Of a stretch of 64,000 nucleotides of DNA, positions 27,620 to 36,919 are shown piece after piece. Numbering within the stretch: the first letter of the stretch is position 1; the number at the start of each line of letters is the position of its first letter. The DNA lies in assembly GCA_018434325.1 (NCBI GenBank), contig JAHDPO010000004.1, positions 124,001-188,000 on the forward strand. Reading direction: 5' to 3'. The notes under the pieces are model-generated. The model was given only the letters and a program-made list of their open reading frames with translations. It searched no databases and was not told where the DNA came from. A program made the position numbers and the translations under genes. This stretch comes from Clostridia bacterium. GTDB lineage: Bacteria > Bacillota > Peptococcia > DRI-13 > UBA5745.

Positions 27620-28333
27620 ATGATGAAAAAAACTGCAAGCAAAAAGTTGACTCATTTGGCTATTATTATGGATGGTAATGGCCGCTGGGCTCAAAAAAGA
27701 GGTTTGCCCCGGGCTATGGGCCACCGGGCAGGCGTAGAAGCCCTGCGCAGGATCGTGGAGCTCTGTCCCGGCAATCAGATTGAGTATTTAACGGTATACG
27801 CTTTTTCCACGGAAAATTGGAAAAGGCCTCAGACGGAAGTACAAGCTTTAATGGCTTTGCTTAATGAATTTATCGATAAGGAACTGACGCTGTTGCATCA
27901 AAACGGTGTTTGTATCCGGGTTTTGGGCGATATTGAGCCCCTGGCGCCAAGCCTGCGCAAAAAAATCGATCACGCTATGGCGATTACCGCGCAAAATAAA
28001 AAATTGGTACTTTCCTTAGCCCTTAACTATGGCGGCCGGCGGGAGCTGCTTCAGGCGGCTAAGGCTTTAGCCTACCGGGCCTTGAAAGGTGAAAACCCGG
28101 AAAACTGGCAGGAAGATGACCTGGCGGCAGAGTTGTTTACCAAGGGTATGCCGGAGCCGGATCTGCTGATTCGTACCGGCGGTGATTTGCGGGTCAGCAA
28201 TTTTCTGCTTTGGCAGATTGCGTATACAGAATTATGGTGTACCGATATTTTTTGGCCCGATTTCGGAGAAGAAGAATTAATGGCAGCACTGGCCGCTTTC
28301 AAAGGCAGGCAAAGACGTTTTGGAGGTGTCTGA
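27620..28333 (+). CDS. uppS: Undecaprenyl diphosphate synthase (isoprenyl transferase)
   Basis: About 237 residues; two consecutive ATG at 27620 and 27623, chosen over 27581 because the likely -10 element lies at 27577. THLAIIMDGNGRWAQKRG carries the catalytic Asp, then GHRAGVEALR, VYAFSTENWKRP and LIRTGGDLRVSNFLLWQ. This cis-prenyltransferase makes the C55 carrier for wall precursors in the cytosol at the membrane. Followed 3 bases later by cdsA. Confidence 0.97.
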   Translation: MMKKTASKKLTHLAIIMDGNGRWAQKRGLPRAMGHRAGVEALRRIVELCPGNQIEYLTVYAFSTENWKRPQTEVQALMALLNEFIDKELTLLHQNGVCIRVLGDIEPLAPSLRKKIDHAMAITAQNKKLVLSLALNYGGRRELLQAAKALAYRALKGENPENWQEDDLAAELFTKGMPEPDLLIRTGGDLRVSNFLLWQIAYTELWCTDIFWPDFGEEELMAALAAFKGRQRRFGGV

Positions 28334-28336
28334 TTC

Positions 28337-29140
28337 ATGATGACGAGAATCATTAGCGCAGTTGTAGGCATACCGGTTATTCTCCTGCTGGTTTATTTGG
28401 GGCAGGCTTATTTTTTGGCGACGGTTATGGTTTTATCTCTTTTAGCTGCTACTGAATTGGGCAGGATGCTCAAGCGCATGGGCATAAAGGATATGCAGAC
28501 CTTTCTGTATGCCGGCGCTCTGCTTTTTCCTTTATTGCTTTATTATGAAGCCTCCTGGCTGCCGAATTTTCTGGCCTTATTCGTTTTTTCCGGCGCTTTA
28601 ATATCTTTAAATCAATATCCCGAGTCAAAATTAGGTGATTTGGGAGCTAACTTTTTCAGCATACTATATATAGCTTTTGGCTTTTCTCATTTCGTACTGC
28701 TTCGGCAAATGGATCAAGGGCTTCTCTTGGTTATCTATGCCTTTGTCGTTATTTGGCTGACCGATACGGGCGCTTATTTTACCGGCACCTATTTAGGAAA
28801 ACGGCCTTTTTTCCAGGAGATCAGCCCTAACAAAACTTTGGAAGGGGCTATCGGCGGCCTGGTTGCCGGCGTAATCGGTGCAGTTTTGTTCTGCGTATTG
28901 GTAAACCGCAAGATGGATTTAAATCATACAGGCTTTTTAATTTTGCTGTCGCCTTTTTTGTCGGCGGCAGGCCAGTTCGGCGATCTTTTTGAAAGCTCCT
29001 TAAAGCGCCAGGCCAGGGTCAAGGACTCCAGCCGGCTGATTCCCGGCCACGGCGGCATTCTCGACCGTTTTGACAGCGCTTTATGGGTTATTCCTTTGCT
29101 CTACCATTTATTGCAGCTGCGGATAAACATTTTTATGTGA
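28337..29140 (+). CDS. cdsA: Phosphatidate cytidylyltransferase
   Basis: 267 residues, about eight membrane spans, with the C-terminal CdsA signature SRLIPGHGGILDRFDSALW and SPNKTLEGAIGG before it. Makes CDP-diacylglycerol from phosphatidic acid and CTP, feeding PssA. Begins 3 bases after uppS. In most Firmicutes dxr comes next; here rseP follows directly. Confidence 0.97.
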   Translation: MMTRIISAVVGIPVILLLVYLGQAYFLATVMVLSLLAATELGRMLKRMGIKDMQTFLYAGALLFPLLLYYEASWLPNFLALFVFSGALISLNQYPESKLGDLGANFFSILYIAFGFSHFVLLRQMDQGLLLVIYAFVVIWLTDTGAYFTGTYLGKRPFFQEISPNKTLEGAIGGLVAGVIGAVLFCVLVNRKMDLNHTGFLILLSPFLSAAGQFGDLFESSLKRQARVKDSSRLIPGHGGILDRFDSALWVIPLLYHLLQLRINIFM

Positions 29141-29201
29141 TCAGGGCATAAACTAATGATAAACCAAAATAACCAAATTTAGTTTAGTGAGGAAATCACC
29201 C

Positions 29202-30257
29202 ATGTTAACACAGGTCATCGCTATTGTATTTGTATTAGGTGTTATTGTTATGATCCATGAGTGGGGTCATTTCATGGCTGCCAGAAGCATCGGCATTGCT
29301 GTGCAGGAGTTTGCCATCGGTGTAGGCCCCGCTCTTTGGAAAAAGCAAGGCAAAAATACTCTTTTTTCCGTGCGTTGCTTACCCGTAGGGGGCTATTGCC
29401 TTTTTGACTCCGACTTGGAAGGCCTGGATCACCGGGGCCGGCCTCTGTCCATTTTGGGCAGAAAAGCTCCCGCTAAAATCTATGTCTCTCTGGCGGGGCC
29501 GGTAATGAATTTTGTCTTGGCCTCACTGCTTTTTATGCTGCTCTTTTCTTTTATCGGCCTGACCGTAGGCTATGAGGCGGTAATCGGTGAGGTGCAGCCC
29601 GGATCTCCGGCTGAGTCTGCCGGTATTCTGGCGGGAGACAGGATTTTATCCATCGATGAGGAATCCCTTGCTTCCTGGCAGGATCTTAGCAGAATCTTAA
29701 GCGCCAAGGCCGGTCAGGAAAATCTGGAATTCGTCATGCAGCGGGGAGATCAGGAAGTTATCGTTCAGGTGACGCCTCGTTACAATGCAGAAGAAGGCCG
29801 GGCCCTTATCGGCGTGGTGGTGGATGGCAGCAAAACCATAACGGAAAAGGTCAATCCTTTCCAAGCCGTCTTTTTGGGACTGAAGCAAACCTTCATCATG
29901 ATAGCCGCTATGGTGGGCGCTATTATTCAGATGATTACGGGCCAGATCAGCGTCAGTGAAAATCTTTCCGGTCCGGTGGCTCTCGTTCAAATTATCGGCG
30001 AAACGGCCTCCAGCGGTTTTGTCAACACTTTGTTCCTCACCGCTTTTTTGTCAGTTAATCTGGGTATTATGAATCTGCTGCCGGTGCCGGCTTTAGACGG
30101 CGGTAAAATTGTTGTTTACATCATTGAGCTTTTGCGGCGCAAGCCCATGAAGCTGGAGGTGGAAGGCTGGCTTAATATGGTCGGCTTTGCCTTATTGATA
30201 TCCTTGATGCTTCTTCTGACCTTTAAAGATATCTTTAGAGTCTTTGGCGGTTCCTGA
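29202..30257 (+). CDS. rseP: Site-2 intramembrane zinc protease RseP/RasP
   Basis: 351 residues from MLTQVIAIVFVLG. HEWGH (His19-Glu20...His23) in the first membrane helix is the zinc site. A PDZ domain (~110-195, with GEVQPGSPAESAGILAGDRI) and NLLPVPALDGGKI (second metal motif) follow. It cleaves membrane-anchored anti-sigma factors and signal peptide remnants. The stop overlaps the ispG start. Confidence 0.96.
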   Translation: MLTQVIAIVFVLGVIVMIHEWGHFMAARSIGIAVQEFAIGVGPALWKKQGKNTLFSVRCLPVGGYCLFDSDLEGLDHRGRPLSILGRKAPAKIYVSLAGPVMNFVLASLLFMLLFSFIGLTVGYEAVIGEVQPGSPAESAGILAGDRILSIDEESLASWQDLSRILSAKAGQENLEFVMQRGDQEVIVQVTPRYNAEEGRALIGVVVDGSKTITEKVNPFQAVFLGLKQTFIMIAAMVGAIIQMITGQISVSENLSGPVALVQIIGETASSGFVNTLFLTAFLSVNLGIMNLLPVPALDGGKIVVYIIELLRRKPMKLEVEGWLNMVGFALLISLMLLLTFKDIFRVFGGS

Positions 30258-31378
30258 TGATAAATTATGCACCCGAAGAACAAGACAGCTTTATGATCAA
30301 GCGGCGCTTCAGCCGCCGGCTGCTGGTAGGCAGTGTGCCCGTAGGGGGCGACGCTCCCGTTTCTATTCAGTCCATGACCAATACCCTGACGGCCGACGCC
30401 GCCGCTACCCTGGAGCAAATCCGGGGCTTAGCCGCCGCCGGCTGCCAGATTATCAGAGTAGCCGTACCGACCCAGACGGACGCCCAGGCATTGGCGGAGA
30501 TAACGGCCGCCTCTCCCATACCGGTAATTGCCGACATACATTACGATTACCGTCTGGCCTTGTCTGCTTTAAAAGCGGGTATAGCCGGTTTGCGGATCAA
30601 TCCCGGCAATATCGGGGCAGCTTGGAAAATCAAAGAGCTGGTGACTGCCGCAAAAGAACGCAAAGTACCGATCAGGATAGGGGTTAACGGCGGTTCCCTG
30701 GAACCGGCCTTGTTGGATAAATACGGCGGCCCCACGGCGCCTGCTATGGTGGAAAGCGCCATGAAGCATATCGGTATTTTGGAGGATCTGGATTACCGGG
30801 AGATCAAGGTTTCCTTGAAAGCCAGCCACCTGCCGGTGATGCTGGCAGCCTACAGGGAAATCGCCGGCAAAATCGATTATCCCCTCCATTTGGGGGTTAC
30901 GGAAGCGGGCCTTAAATCCCAAGGCTTAGTCAAATCGGCGGTAGGCGTAGGCGCTCTCTTGGCCGAGGGTATCGGCGATACCATCAGGCTGTCTTTTACC
31001 GGCGATCCTATTGATGAAATCTACGGCGCCCGGCAAATTTTGGCCGCTCTTGAACTGATCCCCGGCGGACTGCAAATCATTGCCTGCCCTACCTGCGGCA
31101 GGACCAAGGTAGATCTGACTGCCTTAGTGGAGGAAGCTCAGGAAAAATTCGCTGATTTGCCGGTTCCCCCGGACAAAACCATAACCGTGGCCATTATGGG
31201 CTGCCCGGTCAATGGGCCCGGGGAGGCCAAGGGAGCTGATTTCGGCATTGCCTGCGGTAAGGACGCCGGCATATTGTTTGCAGCCGGCAAGCAGATAGCC
31301 AGACTGCCGGCAGATCAATTGGTGGATTCGTTGGTGACCCTTGTTTCTCAAGAGTTAAACCGTCTACCTAGGGGGTAA
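30257..31378 (+). CDS. ispG: 4-hydroxy-3-methylbut-2-enyl diphosphate synthase IspG
   Basis: 373 residues, ATG overlapping the rseP stop; an internal MIKRRFSRRLLVG at 30293 aligns better with usual IspG starts and may be the true start. A TIM-barrel part holds APVSIQSMTNT, and the 4Fe-4S ligands are Cys277, Cys280 and Cys316 (CPTCGR ... GCPVNGPGEA). This is the penultimate step of the MEP isoprenoid pathway. The gene order cdsA-(dxr)-rseP-ispG is conserved except that dxr is missing here. Confidence 0.97.
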   Translation: MINYAPEEQDSFMIKRRFSRRLLVGSVPVGGDAPVSIQSMTNTLTADAAATLEQIRGLAAAGCQIIRVAVPTQTDAQALAEITAASPIPVIADIHYDYRLALSALKAGIAGLRINPGNIGAAWKIKELVTAAKERKVPIRIGVNGGSLEPALLDKYGGPTAPAMVESAMKHIGILEDLDYREIKVSLKASHLPVMLAAYREIAGKIDYPLHLGVTEAGLKSQGLVKSAVGVGALLAEGIGDTIRLSFTGDPIDEIYGARQILAALELIPGGLQIIACPTCGRTKVDLTALVEEAQEKFADLPVPPDKTITVAIMGCPVNGPGEAKGADFGIACGKDAGILFAAGKQIARLPADQLVDSLVTLVSQELNRLPRG

Positions 31379-31380
31379 CC

Positions 31381-32094
31381 ATGGAAGATCAGCTAATCAT
31401 GGTATTTCGTATACTGCTTGCCACCGTCTTAGGCGGTGTGGTGGGCTATGAGCGGGAGCTGCATAATCGTTGGGCCGGTTTCCGAACCCATATTCTTGTT
31501 TGTGTAGGCTCCTGCCTGGTTATGATTACCTCAATTTATTTATCGACATCTTTTAGCGGCCAGGCCAATGCCGACCCCGGCCGCCTGGCTGCCCAGGTTG
31601 TCAGCGGCATCGGTTTTTTGGGCGCCGGCACGATTTTGCATTCCAGCTCCCATATTCGGGGCCTTACCACTGCCGCCAATCTGTGGATGATTGCCGGCGT
31701 GGGTCTGGCCGTGGGCTGCGGTCTTTATATCCCTGCCATCGTTACCACTTTCCTTGCTTATGTGATCTTGGAATACTTCGGTCCTTTAGAAAGCATGTTT
31801 CGCACTAAGCGGCTCAAAACCCCCTGGCTGCTGAACATTACGGCTATGGGCGATTCCTCAAGCCATAGCAACATTTTTGAGTTGTTGGATGTTTATGAGC
31901 TGGTCGTGCAAAATTTAAAAATGGATAATATACCTGGCGGCGTTGAGATGACTCTTGAAATCCAAGCTACTTCCTCATTTGACGAAGCACTTTTTATAGC
32001 AAAATTGCGTCAAATCAATAGTGTCAAGGAAGTAAGCCTTGCCTGCCTGAAAGAAGAGAACGGAGCCGAAAATAAAAGAGGCAAAAAATCCTAA
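31381..32094 (+). CDS. MgtC/SapB-family membrane protein
   Basis: 237 residues. MgtC domain: RILLATVLGGVVGYERELHN, RAGFRTHILVCVGS-like segment (here WAGFRTHILVCVGSCLVM), QVVSGIGFLGAGTILHSS and RGLTTAANLW, with about five spans, then a soluble ACT-like C-terminal domain. In pathogens MgtC aids growth at low Mg2+ and affects the F-type ATPase; in free-living Firmicutes the role is unclear. Two bases after ispG, so probably part of that operon. Confidence 0.9.
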   Translation: MEDQLIMVFRILLATVLGGVVGYERELHNRWAGFRTHILVCVGSCLVMITSIYLSTSFSGQANADPGRLAAQVVSGIGFLGAGTILHSSSHIRGLTTAANLWMIAGVGLAVGCGLYIPAIVTTFLAYVILEYFGPLESMFRTKRLKTPWLLNITAMGDSSSHSNIFELLDVYELVVQNLKMDNIPGGVEMTLEIQATSSFDEALFIAKLRQINSVKEVSLACLKEENGAENKRGKKS

Positions 32095-32132
32095 ACAGAG
32101 CACCACTGTATAAAAGGAGAATAAACATTACT

Positions 32133-35100
32133 ATGGTAAACCATCCTTGGCATAGTTTGCTTTTGGCAGCAAAGACCCCCCTGCCTTACGAGAAAAGGCT
32201 GGAGGGTCTGCAAATAAAGGAAGTGGTGATTTCCCAAGATAAGCAAACTTGGGAAATCGCTTTTCTCAGCAGTTTTTCCGTTACAGAAGAAGAGCGGAGC
32301 CAGATTTTAGAGATATTGCGGCATAGCTTCGGCCGGCATTTCCAGTACCATCTGAATATTGAGGAAAGAGACGTGGCCCCCGATGTGGGAGAAATGCTGA
32401 AAACAGCTTTATCTTCACCGGAGATTGTACCCAGCACCCTGGCCGATCCGGAAGAGGAGGAGGAGCTGCTTAATCAAAGGCTGAAAGAGAAGCTTATCGG
32501 GCCAAAAGGCAAAAAACAAGGTCCCAGCCTGATTTTAGGCCGGAAGATCAGCGGCAGCCCCCGGCCTTTGAAAGAGATCCGGGAAGAAAGCATGAACACA
32601 ATTATTGAAGGCAAGGCCTTCCGGATCAATGATCAGCGTTTATTAAAGGCCGGTACCCAGCTTTACGATTTCGACGTCACCGATTATACGAATTCTCTCA
32701 AGGTCAAAGTTTTTCTTGATCCCAAAAGGCAAAAAAGCCTCAAGGCCGACTGGTTGAAAAAAAATGCCTGGTACAGGATGAAGGGCAGCGTCAAATACGA
32801 TCAATTTACGAAAGAGCTGGCTTTTTTTCCCGACGACATCATGGAAGGCGATTTTAACCTCAGGCAGGATAATGCGCCTGAAAAGCGGGTGGAGCTTCAC
32901 CTCCATACGAAGCTCAGCGCCATGGACGCCATGGCCACGCCGGAAGAGCTGATCAGTCAGGCCGTTGCCTGGGGCCATGAGGCTATAGCCATTACGGATC
33001 ATGGCGTGGTTCAGGCTTTTCCCGAAGCTATGAAGCTGGCCAAGGTTTCTAAAGACAAAACCCCGCCAATAAAAGTCATCTATGGTCTGGAAGGCTATCT
33101 CATTGACGGCGACGGCAAAGCTTATATGGAAGAGGCCCGCCGCCCCAAAAAAGGCGTGCGGGGCCAAAAAGAGGAGCTTAGCGAAGGCGAGCTTTTGGAT
33201 CAGGCAGAACGCCAGGGCAGCTGGCATATTATCATCCTGGCTAAAAACTCTGTTGGCATTAAAAATCTATATAAACTGGTATCCTTGTCTCACCTGGACT
33301 TCTTCTATAAAAAACCCAGAATTCCCCGCAGCGAGCTGATTCGCTTGCGAGAGGGCCTGATTATCGGTTCGGCCTGCGAGGCCGGCGAATTATTTCAGCA
33401 AGTACTGGCCGGAGCCAGTGAACAGACCTTGGAAAGCACCGCCGCTTTCTATGATTACCTGGAAATTCAGCCCATTAAAAATAATGAGTATCTTTTGCGC
33501 AATGGCCGGGTAGCCGATGAGGAGGCTTTAAGAGACTTCAACCGGCGGATTTTGGCCTTGGGCAGAAGGCTGGACAAGCCGGTAGTAGCCACAGGAGACG
33601 TCCATTTTTTGCAGCCGGAGGATGAAGTGTTTCGGCGGATATTGCAGGCCGGTCAGGGCTACAAAGATGCGGATATCCAGCCTCCCTTATATTTGCGGAC
33701 GACGGAAGAGATGCTGCAGGAGTTTGAATATCTGGGAGAAGAAGAAGCTTACCGGGTGGTGGTGGAAGCCACCCAAGCGGTGGCCCGCCAGGTGGAGTAT
33801 TTAAATCCCATTCCCGGAGAATTGCAGACGCCGAAGCTGCCCGGAGCCAAAGAAGAGGTAGAGCGAATGGTTCGGGAAAAGGCGGCGGCTCTCTACGGCG
33901 ACGCATTGCCGGAGTGGATACGGAGTCGACTGGAAAAAGAGATTAAATCAATTACGGAGTACGGCTATGCCGATTTATATTATATTGCTCACAAGCTGGT
34001 GAAATACTCCAATGAAAACGGCTATGTGGTAGGCTCCCGAGGCTCCGTAGGTTCTTCCCTGGTGGCTTTTCTGACGGATATTACGGAGGTCAATCCTTTA
34101 GCTCCTCATTACCGTTGCCCTAATGCCGGCTGCAAGCATGTGGCATTGGGAGACGTCTCCGTCTATGGCTGCGGCGCCGATATGCCGTCCATCAACTGTC
34201 CCCATTGCGGCACTTTGCTGGTCAAAGACGGCTTCAATATTCCTTTTGAAGTTTTTCTGGGCTTTGAGGGCGATAAGGTTCCGGATATCGATTTAAATTT
34301 CTCCGGCGAGTACCAGACCCAGGCCCAAAAATACACGGAAGAGCTTTTTGGCCGGGAAAATGTGTTTAAAGCCGGCACCATATCCACGGTGGCTGACAAA
34401 ACGGCCTATGGCTTCGTCAAAAATTACTTTAAAGACAGGACGCTGGTAGTCAGAGAGGCGGAGGTTGAGCGCCTGGTTCAAGGCTGCGCCGGCGTCAGGA
34501 GAACCACCGGCCAGCATCCCGGGGGCATCGTGGTATTGCCCAAAGGCGACGAAATTACCAATTATACGCCGGTCCAGCGGCCGGCGGATGATCCTAATTC
34601 TGAATTCGTTACCACTCATTTTGATTATCATGCCATCGATAATTGTCTCGTGAAGCTGGATATCCTGGGCCACGACGATCCCACAGTCATCCGTTTGCTG
34701 GTGCAAATGACCGGCAAGGATATCAGAGAAATCTATATGGATGACCAGGCAGTTATCTCTTTGTTTCAAAGCCCCGATGCTTTAGGCATTGATAAAAAGG
34801 AAAGCGGCATAGAAACCGGCTCCCTTGGCGTGCCGGAATTCGGCACCAGCTTCGTCCGGGGCATGCTGCTGGATACGAAGCCCGCCACCTTTTCCGATTT
34901 GGTGCGTATCAGCGGCTTCTCCCACGGTACCGACGTCTGGCTGGGCAACGCCAGGGATATTCTGAAAGACAATCTGGGTACCATGAAAGAGGTTATCGGC
35001 TGCCGGGATGATATTATGATCACCTTGATTCAGGCCGGCCTTAAGCCGAAGCATGCGTTTAAAATCATGGAGCAGGTTCGCAAAGGCAAAGGCCTTTCCC

Positions 35101-35705
35101 GGGAGGATGTGGAGGCTATGGAGGCAGCCAATGTGCCGGAATGGTATATCGGTTCCTGCCAAAAAATCAAGTATCTTTTCCCCAAAGCTCATGCCGTAGC
35201 CTATGTGACCATGGCCTTTCGCATTGCCTGGTTCAAGGTTTTTGAGCCCTTGTCCTTTTATGCCGCCACCTTTTCGGTGCGAGGCGGCTTAGACGGCACC
35301 ATCGCCGCCGGCGGCAGAGCCAGGGTAGAAGAAGCCATGGCCGATATCCGGGCCAAGCGGGAACGCAAGGAGGCCAGCGCCCGGGATGAAGACCTTTATA
35401 CGTCCCTGGAACTGGCCCGGGAAATGCTGCTGCGGGGGTTTGCCTTTGCGCCGGTAAGCCTGGAGAAATCCAGCGCCAATCGTTTTTTGGTGGAAGAAAA
35501 GCAATTGCGCCTGCCTTTTAACGCCTTGCCGGGCCTGGGCCTGAATGCGGCGCAAAGCATAGTGGAGGGCCGGGAGGAGAAGCCCTATCGCTCAATGGAA
35601 GATCTGCGACGTCGGGGCAAGGTAGGCAAATCCCTGCTGGAGGTATTGCAGCAGCACGGCGCTTTGGCGGGCCTGCCGGAAAGCGATCAGCAAACCATCT
35701 TTTAA
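32133..35705 (+). CDS. polC: DNA polymerase III alpha subunit PolC-type, lacking the exonuclease domain
   Basis: 1190 residues versus about 1440 in B. subtilis. Order: N-terminal domain; OB fold (~150-245, IIEGKAFRINDQRLLKAG); PHP domain (VELHLHTKLSAMDAM near 255, AITDHG); zinc knuckle (CPNAGCKHVA ... CPHCG); catalytic palm with PDIDLNFSGEY near 717 and KLDILGHDDP; C-terminal helix-hairpin-helix (LRLPFNALPGLGLNAAQS). In PolC a DEDDh exonuclease is inserted inside the PHP domain; here only ~39 residues (~326-364) join YLIDGDG to HIIILAKNS. AAGGAG lies 13 bases before the ATG, a long spacer. The reading frame is intact, so this is not a frameshift artefact. Confidence 0.95.
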   Translation: MVNHPWHSLLLAAKTPLPYEKRLEGLQIKEVVISQDKQTWEIAFLSSFSVTEEERSQILEILRHSFGRHFQYHLNIEERDVAPDVGEMLKTALSSPEIVPSTLADPEEEEELLNQRLKEKLIGPKGKKQGPSLILGRKISGSPRPLKEIREESMNTIIEGKAFRINDQRLLKAGTQLYDFDVTDYTNSLKVKVFLDPKRQKSLKADWLKKNAWYRMKGSVKYDQFTKELAFFPDDIMEGDFNLRQDNAPEKRVELHLHTKLSAMDAMATPEELISQAVAWGHEAIAITDHGVVQAFPEAMKLAKVSKDKTPPIKVIYGLEGYLIDGDGKAYMEEARRPKKGVRGQKEELSEGELLDQAERQGSWHIIILAKNSVGIKNLYKLVSLSHLDFFYKKPRIPRSELIRLREGLIIGSACEAGELFQQVLAGASEQTLESTAAFYDYLEIQPIKNNEYLLRNGRVADEEALRDFNRRILALGRRLDKPVVATGDVHFLQPEDEVFRRILQAGQGYKDADIQPPLYLRTTEEMLQEFEYLGEEEAYRVVVEATQAVARQVEYLNPIPGELQTPKLPGAKEEVERMVREKAAALYGDALPEWIRSRLEKEIKSITEYGYADLYYIAHKLVKYSNENGYVVGSRGSVGSSLVAFLTDITEVNPLAPHYRCPNAGCKHVALGDVSVYGCGADMPSINCPHCGTLLVKDGFNIPFEVFLGFEGDKVPDIDLNFSGEYQTQAQKYTEELFGRENVFKAGTISTVADKTAYGFVKNYFKDRTLVVREAEVERLVQGCAGVRRTTGQHPGGIVVLPKGDEITNYTPVQRPADDPNSEFVTTHFDYHAIDNCLVKLDILGHDDPTVIRLLVQMTGKDIREIYMDDQAVISLFQSPDALGIDKKESGIETGSLGVPEFGTSFVRGMLLDTKPATFSDLVRISGFSHGTDVWLGNARDILKDNLGTMKEVIGCRDDIMITLIQAGLKPKHAFKIMEQVRKGKGLSREDVEAMEAANVPEWYIGSCQKIKYLFPKAHAVAYVTMAFRIAWFKVFEPLSFYAATFSVRGGLDGTIAAGGRARVEEAMADIRAKRERKEASARDEDLYTSLELAREMLLRGFAFAPVSLEKSSANRFLVEEKQLRLPFNALPGLGLNAAQSIVEGREEKPYRSMEDLRRRGKVGKSLLEVLQQHGALAGLPESDQQTIF

Positions 35706-35730
35706 ACTTTAACTAAATGTTAACAAATTG

Positions 35731-35759
35731 TTGCAAATTTTCATCGTATGGGCTAAAAT
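35731..35759 (+). promoter_or_regulatory. Promoter of the MBL-fold gene
   Basis: TTGCAA, 17 bases, TAAAAT, just after polC. Confidence 0.7.
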
Positions 35760-35824
35760 AACGAGTGAACTGGATATGTCCTCCGCCACTGAAGGCGGTT
35801 GGGCTCTTCATAGGAGATGATAAA

Positions 35825-36655
35825 ATGACTTTAAAGATCACCTCTTTGGTGGAAAATACAAAATCCCAGGATTGTTATTTAAGCGAACACGGTTTAGCTT
35901 TGCTCATTGAATGGCAGGGCAAAACCTTTTTAATGGATACCGGCGCTTCCGAAGCTTTCCTGGATAATGCCGATACCATGGAGAAGGATCTGTCCAAACT
36001 GGATTACGTAATTCTCAGCCATGGTCACAGCGACCACAGCGGCGGCTTGCGCACGCTGTGCCGCAGCACCAGAAGAAAGTTCAGCTTGGTTCTGAGCCCT
36101 CATTTCTTTGACAAGAAGTTTATCCGGGATCAGGAGTACTTGCGTTATATCGGCAATGACTTTGCCGAAGAATTTCTTCAGATCGAAAATGTGGCTACGA
36201 TTTTCCCCATGATCGATACCTTCTCTCTGATTGAGGGCGTTTATATCATTTCCGATATCGAGCGTACTGTCGATGTTGAAAATGAGCCAACGGATTTCAT
36301 TGTGCTGCGGGGCGGCGAGTATGCCGAGGATCAATTTGCCGACGAGCAGGTGCTGGTTTTTGATTTGCCTCAAGGTTTGGTGGTCGTTACCGGTTGCAGT
36401 CACAGCGGTATCATCAATATTTGCGAAACGGTAAAGAAAAGACTGCAAAAGCCGATTTATGCCATTGTAGGCGGTTTGCACCTGAAAGACAGCGGTAATG
36501 AACGTATTGATCAGACGACGGCTTACATTCGGGAAAATGGCATCGTCAAGCTGGCTCTGGGCCACTGCACCGGCGAAAAAAGCACGGCCTGTCTGGAAGC
36601 GGCGGCTGCGGAGATACATTCCCTGGCCTCCGGTACGGTTTTAGAATTCGATTGA
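35825..36655 (+). CDS. Metallo-beta-lactamase-fold hydrolase
   Basis: 276 residues from MTLKITSLVEN (AGGAGA upstream). Zinc site SHGHSDHSGGL, later GCSHSGIINI and a His in GGLHLKDS and LGHCTGEK. This arrangement resembles the MBL group annotated as dihydropterin-type synthase or phosphodiesterase-like, found singly in many anaerobes; the substrate is unknown. It has its own promoter and a terminator after, so it is a single-gene unit. Confidence 0.85.
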   Translation: MTLKITSLVENTKSQDCYLSEHGLALLIEWQGKTFLMDTGASEAFLDNADTMEKDLSKLDYVILSHGHSDHSGGLRTLCRSTRRKFSLVLSPHFFDKKFIRDQEYLRYIGNDFAEEFLQIENVATIFPMIDTFSLIEGVYIISDIERTVDVENEPTDFIVLRGGEYAEDQFADEQVLVFDLPQGLVVVTGCSHSGIINICETVKKRLQKPIYAIVGGLHLKDSGNERIDQTTAYIRENGIVKLALGHCTGEKSTACLEAAAAEIHSLASGTVLEFD

Positions 36656-36720
36656 ATTATAGTGGGAATAAAAAAGTAAAAGGACAGGCTGTTATAAGGC
36701 AGTATCTGTTTGCAGCAATG

Positions 36721-36749
36721 GCGTAGCGTAAAAGCTACGCTATTTCTTT
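36721..36749 (+). terminator. Terminator after the MBL gene
   Basis: Perfect GCGTAGC/GCTACGC stem followed by a T-rich tail. The rest of 36656-36919 is AT-rich with two TATAAT-like elements before the next operon. Confidence 0.7.
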
Positions 36750-36919
36750 GGAGATGAACACAAAATTTACACATTAAATTCAGGATATTTTATGATATAA
36801 TGAGACGGATATGATACTGCCACCTTTCCTGTGCTGATATTTTAATTAAGCTGCTCCGGCATATAATATAATGGTCAGGATTACAATAAAGCAAAACGAA
36901 GAAAACAGGAGCTTTTCAA

